Program-made: the position numbers and the translations under genes
Origin: Candidatus Saccharimonadota bacterium
Lineage (GTDB): Bacteria > Patescibacteriota > Saccharimonadia > Saccharimonadales > UBA7683
NCBI GenBank assembly: GCA_020427905.1
Contig: JAGQNU010000039.1
Span: 251-20,966 of the forward strand
Reading direction: 5' to 3'
DNA: 20,716 bases
Shown: positions 14,527 through 20,716 of the stretch, piece after piece
Numbering within the stretch: position 1 is the first letter of the stretch
Layout of the letters: each line of letters begins with the position of its first letter
The notes under the pieces: generated by a model
The model's database searches: none
Seen by the model: only the letters and a program-made list of their open reading frames with translations
Told to the model about the DNA's origin: nothing

Positions 14527-15266
14527 CTCTTGGTTGGACGTACGGAGTACCAGGCCATCTCAAATAATATGCGGATAGTCTCGGTGATTGCCGCATCGTG
14601 CACCAAATAGGCGCTTGGCTGCTCCTTGCCACTTATCATCAGCACGCTATCGTCAAAGAGGAGTACAAAACCCGGGATTATCTCCGTGACGGGCTTTGGG
14701 ATAAATCGGGGCTTCTTCATCATAAGCTCATGTAGGCGCATTGTTCGCCGGCCCGAGGTGTCCCAGAGACTATAGGCCTCAATCTGCCGCTCGTTTCTGA
14801 CAGACTTAAAATACTCTGTGTAGTCCTTGGGCATGTAGCGAACGGGATTGTCTTTGGTGGCAATAATATGCCACTTGCGTGATGAGCATCTGAGCGCAAG
14901 CTCAAGCAGCTTCTGTACGTCTGCTTGCCCAGTTGCAGACTGCGAGGTGGACGACTCACCTGCATCACTGTAATCACTTATTTCATCCATGAGTGTTTTC
15001 AGCGAGTGGGCCGATTGACCAAGGTGTGTGTTCAGGCTCTGGACTGGCAACATGGTGTATACATTTGTTTTTTTATCTAGTGGTTCAGCTTGGCAGAGAC
15101 CCATAATCTCGAGCTGATCAATGGCTGCAGTAACTGTGGAGCGGGGGAGCTTTGTTGCTTTGATAAGCTCTGCGGTCTTCAGCTCCTGACCGCGTCCAGC
15201 TAGATATACGACACGCTCACTGTGTGACAAACCGGCTCGTTCTAGCAGATTATCTATAGACTTCAT
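14523..15266 (-). CDS. TrmB-like winged-helix transcriptional regulator
   Basis: A 247-residue protein with an N-terminal winged helix (about 6-73): LSHSERVVYLAGRGQELKTAELI then recognition-helix region LPRSTVTAAIDQLEIMGL (40-57) and a beta wing with Lys/Thr. A Ser-rich linker (98-115) leads to a C-terminal effector-type domain (about 118-240) containing KWHIIATKDN and IPGFVLLFDDSVLMIS, like the regulatory half of TrmB-family proteins. The ligand is unknown. The ATG at 15266 is chosen because the upstream in-frame part to 15302 lies over the promoter. It is divergent from the ferritin-like gene across 111 bp, so regulation of that gene and itself is plausible. Confidence 0.75.
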   Translation of the reverse strand: MKSIDNLLERAGLSHSERVVYLAGRGQELKTAELIKATKLPRSTVTAAIDQLEIMGLCQAEPLDKKTNVYTMLPVQSLNTHLGQSAHSLKTLMDEISDYSDAGESSTSQSATGQADVQKLLELALRCSSRKWHIIATKDNPVRYMPKDYTEYFKSVRNERQIEAYSLWDTSGRRTMRLHELMMKKPRFIPKPVTEIIPGFVLLFDDSVLMISGKEQPSAYLVHDAAITETIRILFEMAWYSVRPTKS

Positions 15267-15282
15267 GTATAAAATTATACCA
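15266..15282 (-). promoter_or_regulatory. Extended -10 promoter of the TrmB-like gene, near-leaderless
   Basis: On the minus strand TGG-TATAAT (15282-15274), a perfect extended -10, is followed by 7 nt and the ATG (15266). No SD is present. Confidence 0.65.
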
Positions 15283-15300
15283 GTAATAATTAATTTATAC

Positions 15301-15377
15301 AATAATTTAATATATAATATTATTCCTTTCCATACTGTGTGTCTGTAGACTAAAGGCGTCTAAATAAAGGAGACACT
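15301..15377 (+). promoter_or_regulatory. Promoter/leader of the ferritin-like gene with AT-rich dyad
   Basis: TATAAT (15313-15318) lies inside an AT-rich dyad with arms AATAAT (15301-15306) and ATTATT (15319-15324), a possible operator for the adjacent regulator. The leader has a small inverted repeat TAGAC-N7-GTCTA (15346-15362) and then AAAGGAG (15366-15372), 5 nt before ATG 15378. Confidence 0.4.
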
Positions 15378-15935
15378 ATGAGATTACAAGAGCAAGTATT
15401 AACAACTAGCGAAGTATGGTGGGATAAAGTTAAAGATAATGAGCTGCTACTCAACGATTGGCTTAGAAAGCAATATCATGGAGAAGTAACAGCCGCTGAT
15501 AGGATTAACAGTTTTGCCGAGCAGTATGCCGAGGATGGTTCACGGGCGCAACGACTTCTCGGAATTATTGCTAGCCAAGAAACTGACCATGCTCGCTGGG
15601 TCGGAGACTTACTAGTTGCACGTGGCATCGAACCGGTGGTGTTGGAGAAGGAGGAGCGATACTGGGATAGTACACTCCCGCAGATTGCCAGTTTTGCAAC
15701 GGGAGCAGCAGTTGCTGCCCACGCCGAGCATATGCGGCTCGAGCGTATCAGAACCATATCTGCAGATCCATCTGCGCCAGCAGACATCAAACGAGTGTTC
15801 GATAGGATTCTGCCCCAAGAGGTGTTCCATGAACGAGCATTTACATCACTCGCGGGTGAGGAAGCGATGCAAGACACACAGGCAGCTCACGAGTTGGGGC
15901 GCGTGAGTATTGGGTTGTTCCCTGAGGACTTTTAA
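15378..15935 (+). CDS. Ferritin-like di-iron protein
   Basis: A 185-residue all-helical protein with the ligand pattern of a four-helix di-iron carboxylate site: E36 in helix 1 (YHGEVTAADR), E68-x-x-H71 in helix 2 (SQETDHARW), E117 or E122 in helix 3 (AHAEHMRLERI), and E148-x-x-H151 in helix 4 (PQEVFHERAF). This is the ferritin/rubrerythrin/monooxygenase superfamily arrangement. No C-terminal rubredoxin domain is present. Whether it stores iron, detoxifies peroxide or oxidises a substrate cannot be told. It has a strong SD and is divergent from a TrmB-like regulator. The CoaB-like gene follows after 52 nt on the same strand. Confidence 0.8.
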   Translation: MRLQEQVLTTSEVWWDKVKDNELLLNDWLRKQYHGEVTAADRINSFAEQYAEDGSRAQRLLGIIASQETDHARWVGDLLVARGIEPVVLEKEERYWDSTLPQIASFATGAAVAAHAEHMRLERIRTISADPSAPADIKRVFDRILPQEVFHERAFTSLAGEEAMQDTQAAHELGRVSIGLFPEDF

Positions 15936-15987
15936 GCTCCATCAATGAAAGATCACTTCTATGAATATGCTAGAGAAAGGAGGCCTC

Positions 15988-16716
15988 ATGGAGAATTTGA
16001 GACAAAATGAAGAGATCCCAAAACTTTACAGAGACGGTGATGGGCCAGACGTCGTAATCACAGCTGGTGGTACAAGGGAGATGATCGATGACGTACGCTC
16101 TATTAGCAATATATCTACGGGGGCACTCGGGGCGGCACTGGCAGAGTATTACTACAGACGTGGCAACAAAGTACTGTTGTTGGCGCCTCAACCAGTGTTT
16201 AATATGTGCCCAACCTTGAGCCATGAGGAAACATGGGGGGTAACCAGGGGTAGGTTTGAGGCGTTTGAAAGTGCCGCTGATCTCAGGAGGCTATTACTTG
16301 GTGTGTCGAGTGCTCGGCTAGTGTTGCATGCTGCAGCGGTTTCAGACTACATCCCAGTTAAGGTTGACGGCAAGATTCCATCAGATGAAGAGGAGATAAC
16401 GCTTCGTCTTAAACGTGCACCCAAAATACTTGCAGAGCTTCGTGACCACTTTGGGGATGATGCGACGATTGTTGGCTTTAAATTACTCAGTGGTGCAAGT
16501 GAGGAAGAGCTTATACGTGCGGGCACAGATCAAATCTCAAAAAACCAGACCGACTACTGTATTGCCAATGACTTGAGTGAACGGGGAAGCCGACTGCCTC
16601 CTCGGTCCAAGCGAGTAGCACATGTTGTATATCCTGATGGGTCACATGATACGGTTCGCACTGGAGAGTTTGAGCAAGGTGTGGCGAGATTTATCGCAGA
16701 AACAATCGACATATAG
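15988..16716 (+). CDS. Phosphopantothenate-cysteine ligase-like protein (CoaB domain only)
   Basis: A 242-residue protein corresponding to the CoaB half of the bifunctional CoaBC flavoprotein, which joins cysteine to 4'-phosphopantothenate in coenzyme A synthesis. Motifs: VVITAGGTREMIDDVRSISNISTGALG (22-48, nucleotide loop and the N41 motif), LHAAAVSDYIPVK (113-125), KIPSDEEEITLRLKRAPKIL (129-148; KIPS where CoaB usually has KIKK), IVGFKLLSG (161-169) and the acceptor ND pair (194-195). No CoaC domain or gene is in the window, so it is a stand-alone CoaB-type enzyme. The start is ATG 15988 with AAAGGAGG 4 nt upstream; an in-frame ATG at 15961 has no SD. Confidence 0.82.
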   Translation: MENLRQNEEIPKLYRDGDGPDVVITAGGTREMIDDVRSISNISTGALGAALAEYYYRRGNKVLLLAPQPVFNMCPTLSHEETWGVTRGRFEAFESAADLRRLLLGVSSARLVLHAAAVSDYIPVKVDGKIPSDEEEITLRLKRAPKILAELRDHFGDDATIVGFKLLSGASEEELIRAGTDQISKNQTDYCIANDLSERGSRLPPRSKRVAHVVYPDGSHDTVRTGEFEQGVARFIAETIDI

Positions 16717-16805
16717 CATCGAACACCGTAGGCACGGCCATCATGTAGCTGTATGTTGAGCACACGGAGACGTATTTTAAATGCGCCAGACGCTCCTCAT
16801 ATACA

Positions 16806-16843
16806 TAATCCCGACTCTGTCATTTAACGCACAGTCGGGATTA
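16806..16843. terminator. Convergent-gene hairpin between coaB-like gene and rpsT
   Basis: A perfect 11-bp inverted repeat (16806-16816 and 16833-16843) with a 16-nt loop lies between two converging genes. Neither side has a long T run, so it is an atypical intrinsic terminator; it is the only strong hairpin in the 145-nt gap. Confidence 0.6.
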
Positions 16844-16861
16844 ATAAATGAGTAAAGAGGA

Positions 16862-17269
16862 CTACTTCTTAGTCGCTGGCTTTTTTGCTGGTGCCTTTTT
16901 GGCAGCGGGTTTCTTGGCAGGAGCTTTCTTTGCTACTGGCTTCTTGGTCGGGGTCTTTTTGGCAGCAGCCTTCGGTGCTGCTTTTTTGGTGCCGGAGGCT
17001 GGCTTTACACCGATAGCTTTGGCTTGAGCGGTGAGTTGGCTGAGCTTACGAGCGGCAGTGTTCTTCTTTAGGATATTCTTCTTCACGGCTTTATCAAGGT
17101 TACTCTGAACCTTCTTCAGCGCCTCAGCAGCCTTCTTGGTATCCTTTTTAGCGATTGCAGCTGAAAAGTCTTTTACTTCAGTACGAAGCTCACGTTTAAC
17201 AGACTGATTGCGGGCTTTGCGCTTAGCGGTTTGGCGCATGCGCTTAACAGCAGATTTGATGATTGGCAT
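16862..17269 (-). CDS. rpsT: Ribosomal protein S20 with Ala/Lys/Pro-rich tail
   Basis: A 135-residue protein whose first 86 residues are a standard S20: MPIIKSAVKRMRQTAKRKARN at the N-terminus, helices through AEALKKVQSNLDKAVKKNILKKNTAARKLSQL. S20 binds 16S rRNA early in 30S assembly. The last 46 residues are a low-complexity tail of Lys, Ala and Pro with the ten-residue unit AKKAPAKKPA twice, like histone H1 tails. Usual S20 length is about 85-90. The start is ATG 17269 with GGAG 11 nt upstream, rather far. A promoter is seen about 70 nt upstream. The synonymous codon variation between the repeat units suggests the tail is selected at protein level. Confidence 0.92.
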   Translation of the reverse strand: MPIIKSAVKRMRQTAKRKARNQSVKRELRTEVKDFSAAIAKKDTKKAAEALKKVQSNLDKAVKKNILKKNTAARKLSQLTAQAKAIGVKPASGTKKAAPKAAAKKTPTKKPVAKKAPAKKPAAKKAPAKKPATKK

Positions 17270-17337
17270 CTAGACTAATTCTCCTTTGTCTCTGGTATTT
17301 TGAGACGTAACTTAACTTATATCGTAGTCAGGGGCCA

Positions 17338-17366
17338 AGTATAGCGTATCTAACAGATATAGTAAA
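17338..17366 (-). promoter_or_regulatory. Promoter of rpsT
   Basis: On the minus strand TTTACT (17366-17361), 17 nt, TATACT (17343-17338). Transcription would begin near 17331, giving a leader of about 60 nt before the S20 start, unusually long for this window. Confidence 0.5.
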
Positions 17367-17389
17367 GTGTAATTTCAGGTGTAAAATAG

Positions 17390-17417
17390 TTGACAGGCAA
17401 GGCACAGATTGTATACT
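17390..17417 (+). promoter_or_regulatory. Promoter of the degenerate DHH-like gene
   Basis: TTGACA (17390-17395), 16 nt, TATACT (17412-17417). The predicted start near 17424 leaves an A-rich leader of about 27 nt without an SD before ATG 17451. Confidence 0.65.
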
Positions 17418-17450
17418 GGTTATGTATAACGTAAAAATAAAAACACATCT

Positions 17451-19628
17451 ATGGATCCACAACCACAAACACCACAAACTCCTGATCCTGTACCGACGGC
17501 ACCTACCGTTGGCGACGGGGTTGACGCCACTGCTGTACCGAATGGCCCAGCACCGGCCGAACCACCAGCACAGAATGTAAAACAACAAGTTGTCGAGAAG
17601 GTGCAGGCTGCCAAGAACGTACTCGTGACGGTTGGCTCAGAGCCATCTGTTGATGAGCTGAGTTCTGCGCTTGGATTGACGTTCTTACTTGGTAAGCTTG
17701 GCAAGCATGTCACGGCTGTCTTCAGTGGTAAAACACCGCCTGCCATCGACTTTCTAGATCCTGATAAGACGTTTGAACGCACGGTTGACTCACTTCGTGA
17801 TTTTATTATCGCACTCGATAAAGAGAAGGCTGATAAACTCCGCTACAAGGTGGAGGAGGATGTGGTTAAGGTCTACATAACCCCTTATAAGACAACTATA
17901 TCCGAGAAGGACCTTGAGTTTAGTCAGGGTGACTTTAATGTTGATGCTGTTGTTGCGCTCGGTGTTGTAAAACGAGACGAGCTTGATAACGCCATTACCT
18001 CACACGGTAGAATTCTCCATGATGCAGAGGTCATTACGATCAACGCTGATGGCAATACGAGTGATTTAGGGTCAATCGACTGGAGTGATAACTCGGCCAG
18101 CTCAATCGCAGAGATGCTGGTGAGTATCAGTGAATCATTTGGTAGTGGACTACTTGATGAACAGATAGCAACAGCACTCTTAACGGGTATTGTGGCCGAG
18201 ACTAACCGCTTCTCCAACGAGAAGACAAGTCCTAAAGTTATGACAATGTCGGCCCAGCTGATGGCTGCTGGCGCTAATCAACAACTAATTGCCACCAATT
18301 TGCGGCAAGAGGGCATGATTTCGGAATCAGTGCGCACAACACAGCCAAACGATCAAGCGGCAGACGGCAACGAGATGGTGCTGTCACACGACAAGTCTTC
18401 TCCAAAGAAGACAAGTAAGCCAAAATCCAAGAAGCCAAAACAAAACTCACAAGTCCCGAAGCGGGGTGACAACGGGCAGCAGCCTGTATCACCACCAGCT
18501 GCTAATGATAAGTCACAGAAGAGCGGCGGTAGCCCGTCTCCAGATGTTTCACCGAAGTCGCAGGCGGATACAGCCTCAGCATCAAATCCAGTGGCTTCCA
18601 AACCCGCAATACCTGCCCAGTCACAATCAACCTCACCACCAATGCCATCGGCACCATCGCCAAGTCCTGTGCCTACCCCAGCCCCTCCTGAAACCGAGCC
18701 AGCAGGTGCAAACGCCCCCACTACAGAGACACCTTCTGATACAAGGCCAAAGGTTGAGAGTCATCACACAATGATTCCGCCAACCGATGCGGGCGGTCCA
18801 AACCCAATTGGGGGTCAAGCAGATAAGCCCGACATGGGTGGAAGCCTCAACTCAACGGCGCAGACGGAAGAGGACAAAAAAACAGATGAGTTAGTTGCTG
18901 ATAGGGGTGATGCGCAGGCTGTAGATAGCGACTCCAGCGATGCCGAGAAGGCGATTGAAGAGGCGCGCAAGGCGCTTGAAGCAGTTGAAAGTGAACAGGA
19001 ATTTGATCCAGCTAATAACCCAACTGAGTCAGTCGGTGCAGCAGAGCTTCCGCCCCTGAGAACAGATGAGCCACAGCCTGATAGTACGACGCCACATGAG
19101 CATGCCACTGCAACCGCAGCACAAAATTCAGTACAAGCTGTAGCAAGTGAAGAGCCATCACCAGTTGATGCCTTCATGCAGCCACACGCTGACGCACCAA
19201 GTGCCCCAAATATGCCCAATGCACAGAGTCCGGCACCAATCCCAGCTCCTGCGGGAGCGCCGAGTATGCCGCCGCCACCACCAATGCCAAGTGCAAACCC
19301 GCTTGGTGGTGACCCAAGTATGCCGCCACTTCCTCCATTGCCTGGCCAGCCAAGTAGTGGACCTGCACAGGATCCGACTGCAGGCTTTCAGCCGCAAACC
19401 GCCCCTGCTTTTATGCAAGGTATGCCGCAGAGTCAAAACTCGTGGACTCAAGCTGGCGATGATTTGGCAGCAAAGAATGCCGACAAAGATGCCGCACGCC
19501 AGAAGAAGTTGGATGACATGGCCGCAGATTACGACAAGGCTGTTGACCAAAACCTCATCAACCAAGGTAAACCTCCGGTTAATAACCCGGACGATCACTC
19601 CACCTTCCCACTCCCACCTAGTAAATAG
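17451..19628 (+). CDS. Degenerate DHH-phosphoesterase-like protein with long Pro-rich tail
   Basis: A 725-residue protein in three parts: a Pro-rich head (1-42), a DHH-phosphoesterase-like domain (about 45-295), and a low-complexity tail (about 296-725) rich in Pro, Ser, Ala, Gln and Asp. The domain follows NrnA-type DHH proteins in order, but each catalytic motif is changed. The first motif reads VGSEPSVDELSSALGL (61-76), without the usual His and first Asp; ALGVVKRDEL (169-178) replaces the strand that ends in Asp; INADGN (197-202) stands where DHH is expected; and TGIVAETNRF (245-254) has Glu for Asp. It therefore looks like a pseudoenzyme that may still bind nucleotide or RNA. The tail contains PPPPPMP-type runs and a charged end (QKKLDDMAADYDKAV, 685-699). 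No signal peptide is seen. Its role is unknown; a scaffold function is only a guess. Confidence 0.8.
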   Translation: MDPQPQTPQTPDPVPTAPTVGDGVDATAVPNGPAPAEPPAQNVKQQVVEKVQAAKNVLVTVGSEPSVDELSSALGLTFLLGKLGKHVTAVFSGKTPPAIDFLDPDKTFERTVDSLRDFIIALDKEKADKLRYKVEEDVVKVYITPYKTTISEKDLEFSQGDFNVDAVVALGVVKRDELDNAITSHGRILHDAEVITINADGNTSDLGSIDWSDNSASSIAEMLVSISESFGSGLLDEQIATALLTGIVAETNRFSNEKTSPKVMTMSAQLMAAGANQQLIATNLRQEGMISESVRTTQPNDQAADGNEMVLSHDKSSPKKTSKPKSKKPKQNSQVPKRGDNGQQPVSPPAANDKSQKSGGSPSPDVSPKSQADTASASNPVASKPAIPAQSQSTSPPMPSAPSPSPVPTPAPPETEPAGANAPTTETPSDTRPKVESHHTMIPPTDAGGPNPIGGQADKPDMGGSLNSTAQTEEDKKTDELVADRGDAQAVDSDSSDAEKAIEEARKALEAVESEQEFDPANNPTESVGAAELPPLRTDEPQPDSTTPHEHATATAAQNSVQAVASEEPSPVDAFMQPHADAPSAPNMPNAQSPAPIPAPAGAPSMPPPPPMPSANPLGGDPSMPPLPPLPGQPSSGPAQDPTAGFQPQTAPAFMQGMPQSQNSWTQAGDDLAAKNADKDAARQKKLDDMAADYDKAVDQNLINQGKPPVNNPDDHSTFPLPPSK

Positions 19629-19637
19629 GGGATACGC

Positions 19638-19652
19638 TATACTTGTGGCGTG
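19638..19652 (+). promoter_or_regulatory. Leaderless-type promoter of truB: TATACT-N6-GTG
   Basis: TATACT (19638-19643), 6 nt, GTG 19650. There is no SD and no -35 at the usual distance. The -10 starts 9 nt after the stop of the preceding gene. Confidence 0.6.
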
Positions 19653-20330
19653 AAACAATCGTCAGATATTCTTTTAATAGACAAGCCAGCAGGATGGACC
19701 AGCTTTGATGTGGTTGCTAAAATCAGGGGCAAAATTAGAGCAGACTATACAAAACAGGGTATAAAACCGACCAAAAAACAACTGAGAGTCGGGCATGCAG
19801 GCACATTGGACCCGTTTGCGACAGGGCTGCTCATAATTTTGCTTGGCGATGCGTGTAAACAAGCTGGAGATTTTCTGAAGCTTGATAAAACGTATGAATT
19901 TACGGCACGACTGGGTCAGGTAAGTACGACCGGAGATCCCGAGGGTGAAATCACTGATGTTAGTGGTGTGGTGCCGTCTCAGGCTGCTGTTGAAGCAGTA
20001 TTGCAGCAATTCAATGGTGGTATTGAGCAAACGCCGCCGGCCTACTCAGCAATTAAAATTGGTGGTAAACGGGCGTATAAATTGGCGCGAGAGGGTAAAA
20101 AGGTGGATATTCCTCCTCGTACGGTCACGATTTACTCTCTGAAGTCGGTGACTTACGAGTATCCACTCCTCAAATGCGTCTGCGAGGTTAGTAGCGGTAC
20201 CTACATCCGTTCACTAGTAGAAGACATCGGTACAGCTCTGGGTACTAGTGCGTACTGCATAAAACTTCGCCGTACACGAGTAGGCGGCTATTCTATCGAT
20301 AATGCCACTAACATTGACAAAACTAAGTAA
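19650..20330 (+). CDS. truB: tRNA pseudouridine-55 synthase TruB
   Basis: A 226-residue pseudouridine synthase modifying U55 in the T-loop of tRNAs. The opening ILLIDKPAGWTSFDVVAK (7-24) and the catalytic motif GHAGTLDPFATGLL (48-61, catalytic D54) are canonical. KTYEFTARLGQVSTTGDPEGE, then QTPPAYSAIKIGGKRAYKLAREG and SSGTYIRSLVEDIG (the RxL-containing motif) follow in order. It is shorter than E. coli TruB (about 314) and lacks the C-terminal PUA-like extension, as in many small genomes. A 10-15 residue Lys-rich insertion before the catalytic motif (DYTKQGIKPTKKQ) is also found in related bacteria as I recall. The start is GTG 19650, fixed by the -10 spacing. Confidence 0.94.
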   Translation: MKQSSDILLIDKPAGWTSFDVVAKIRGKIRADYTKQGIKPTKKQLRVGHAGTLDPFATGLLIILLGDACKQAGDFLKLDKTYEFTARLGQVSTTGDPEGEITDVSGVVPSQAAVEAVLQQFNGGIEQTPPAYSAIKIGGKRAYKLAREGKKVDIPPRTVTIYSLKSVTYEYPLLKCVCEVSSGTYIRSLVEDIGTALGTSAYCIKLRRTRVGGYSIDNATNIDKTK

Positions 20331-20355
20331 ATTTGTTACAGTATATTTGTAACAA
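20314..20355 (+). promoter_or_regulatory. Promoter with overlapping palindromic operator candidate
   Basis: TTGACA (20314-20319), 17 nt, TACAGT (20337-20342) overlap a perfect 8-bp dyad TTGTTACA-N7-TGTAACAA (20333-20355). The -35 lies in the last codons of truB. AAGGA (20354-20358) just after the dyad is the SD for ATG 20364. Binding of a dimeric repressor to the dyad would block both -10 and SD. Confidence 0.55.
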
Positions 20356-20363
20356 GGAACCAT

Positions 20364-20716
20364 ATGCATAGTCCTGAGGTTCTTCACAAAGAACCAGAAA
20401 CAAAAACACCAGAAAACACACCACCAAATATCGTCGATATACCAAAAAGTCGCGAGATTTTTACTGGTGATATCAACAAAGCTGTCATTGAGGTGCAACA
20501 ACTGACTGGCTTTGAGATTACACCCGACTGGTGGATGAGTCAGGTCGGTAACCAGGGTACAACAGAAGAAATTTTAGATAGGTTTGATAACGCTTTTGAA
20601 CTGTTTGTGCGTGAGGAAATGGGTGTTGAAAAGGCAGGGGTGACTGAAGAAGAGATTATCGCTGAAGCAGATAGGGAGATTGATAATTTTGACGCCCGCT
20701 TTGTTGATGATCCAGG
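20364..20716 (+). CDS. Unrecognised protein, 5' part (runs off window end)
   Basis: An open frame from ATG 20364 to the window edge (117 codons, no stop), with an AAGGA SD and a promoter/operator just upstream. It begins with a Pro/Thr/Glu-rich, probably disordered head (residues 3-22), followed by a more ordered acidic region with GDINKAVIEVQQLTGFEITPDWWMSQ and helices EEILDRFDNAFELFVREEMG and TEEEIIAEADREIDNF. No signal peptide or membrane helix is visible in this part. I do not recognise the family. Base composition and codon use look like those of its neighbours. Confidence 0.7.
   Translation, partial: MHSPEVLHKEPETKTPENTPPNIVDIPKSREIFTGDINKAVIEVQQLTGFEITPDWWMSQVGNQGTTEEILDRFDNAFELFVREEMGVEKAGVTEEEIIAEADREIDNFDARFVDDP

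Noticed and set aside
18400..19400. Repetitive CCA/GCC-rich DNA as a repeat array
   Set aside because: No regular unit or spacers; the pattern is codon bias from Pro/Ala/Ser-rich protein, not CRISPR or tandem repeats.
18353..19658. Long reverse-strand and alternate-frame ORFs over the Pro-rich tail region
   Set aside because: Gly/Ala/Ser- or His/Arg-rich shadow translations of a compositionally biased gene; no start signals and no recognisable domains.
1..20716. TGA recoding as in Gracilibacteria/Absconditabacteria
   Set aside because: TGA ends polA, mutM, dut and the HAD gene at sensible positions, and no in-frame TGA interrupts any conserved domain.
1..20716. tRNA, rRNA, riboswitch or phage attachment sites
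   Set aside because: No conserved tRNA arms, rRNA stretches, known riboswitch cores or integrase genes were recognised; a covariance-model scan was not possible.

Overview
The window looks like a stretch of a Patescibacteria/CPR chromosome, most probably Candidatus Saccharibacteria (TM7). The basis is gene content and style rather than a marker gene: dense, short-spaced genes; a DnaG-RpoD pair followed by a small P-loop kinase; ribosomal protein S20 with a long Ala/Lys/Pro tail; a degenerate DHH-type protein with a very long proline-rich tail; a Fic protein; and a PolA with an unreadable 3'-5' exonuclease site. TGA is used as an ordinary stop (polA, mutM, dut, the HAD gene), which argues against the TGA-recoding Gracilibacteria/Absconditabacteria. 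No rRNA, tRNA, CRISPR array, integrase or transposase gene was seen.

Layout. 1-3014 (+): the 3' part of dnaG, then rpoD, then a P-loop nucleotide kinase, tightly coupled as in a macromolecular-synthesis operon. 3017-3619 (-): a six-helix membrane protein, convergent with the kinase and divergent from polA. 3648-8573 (+): a compact operon of polA, a MazG-like pyrophosphohydrolase, a membrane protein, an ITPase/HAM1-type dNTP-cleaning enzyme and a 2OG-Fe(II)-oxygenase-like protein. 8570-9400 (-): folP, divergent from dut and a HAD hydrolase (9428-10431, +). 10570-13547 (+): a 73-residue small ORF, a broken 5' fragment of mutM, a 70-bp dyad, intact mutM, a Fic protein and holA. 13591-14526 (+): a five-helix membrane protein with an outward pilin-like domain. 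14523-15266 (-): a TrmB-like regulator, divergent from a ferritin-like protein and a stand-alone CoaB-type gene (15378-16716, +). 16862-17269 (-): rpsT. 17451-20330 (+): the degenerate DHH protein and truB. 20364 to the end (+): an unrecognised gene cut by the window edge.

Functionally the window is dominated by DNA replication and repair (DnaG, PolA, HolA, MutM) and nucleotide-pool sanitation (MazG-like, ITPase, Dut), with RpoD, S20 and TruB for transcription and translation.

The most striking non-coding signal is a recurring start architecture. A good -10 hexamer is followed by exactly 6 nt and then ATG or GTG, with no Shine-Dalgarno sequence, for polA, folP, dut, mutM, the mutM fragment, holA and truB. 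The TrmB-like gene has the same arrangement with 7 nt. This places the expected transcription start on or next to the start codon, so these first genes are probably translated from leaderless mRNAs, while most internal operon genes carry SD motifs. At folP/dut the two leaderless promoters sit back to back in a 25-bp near-perfect palindrome.
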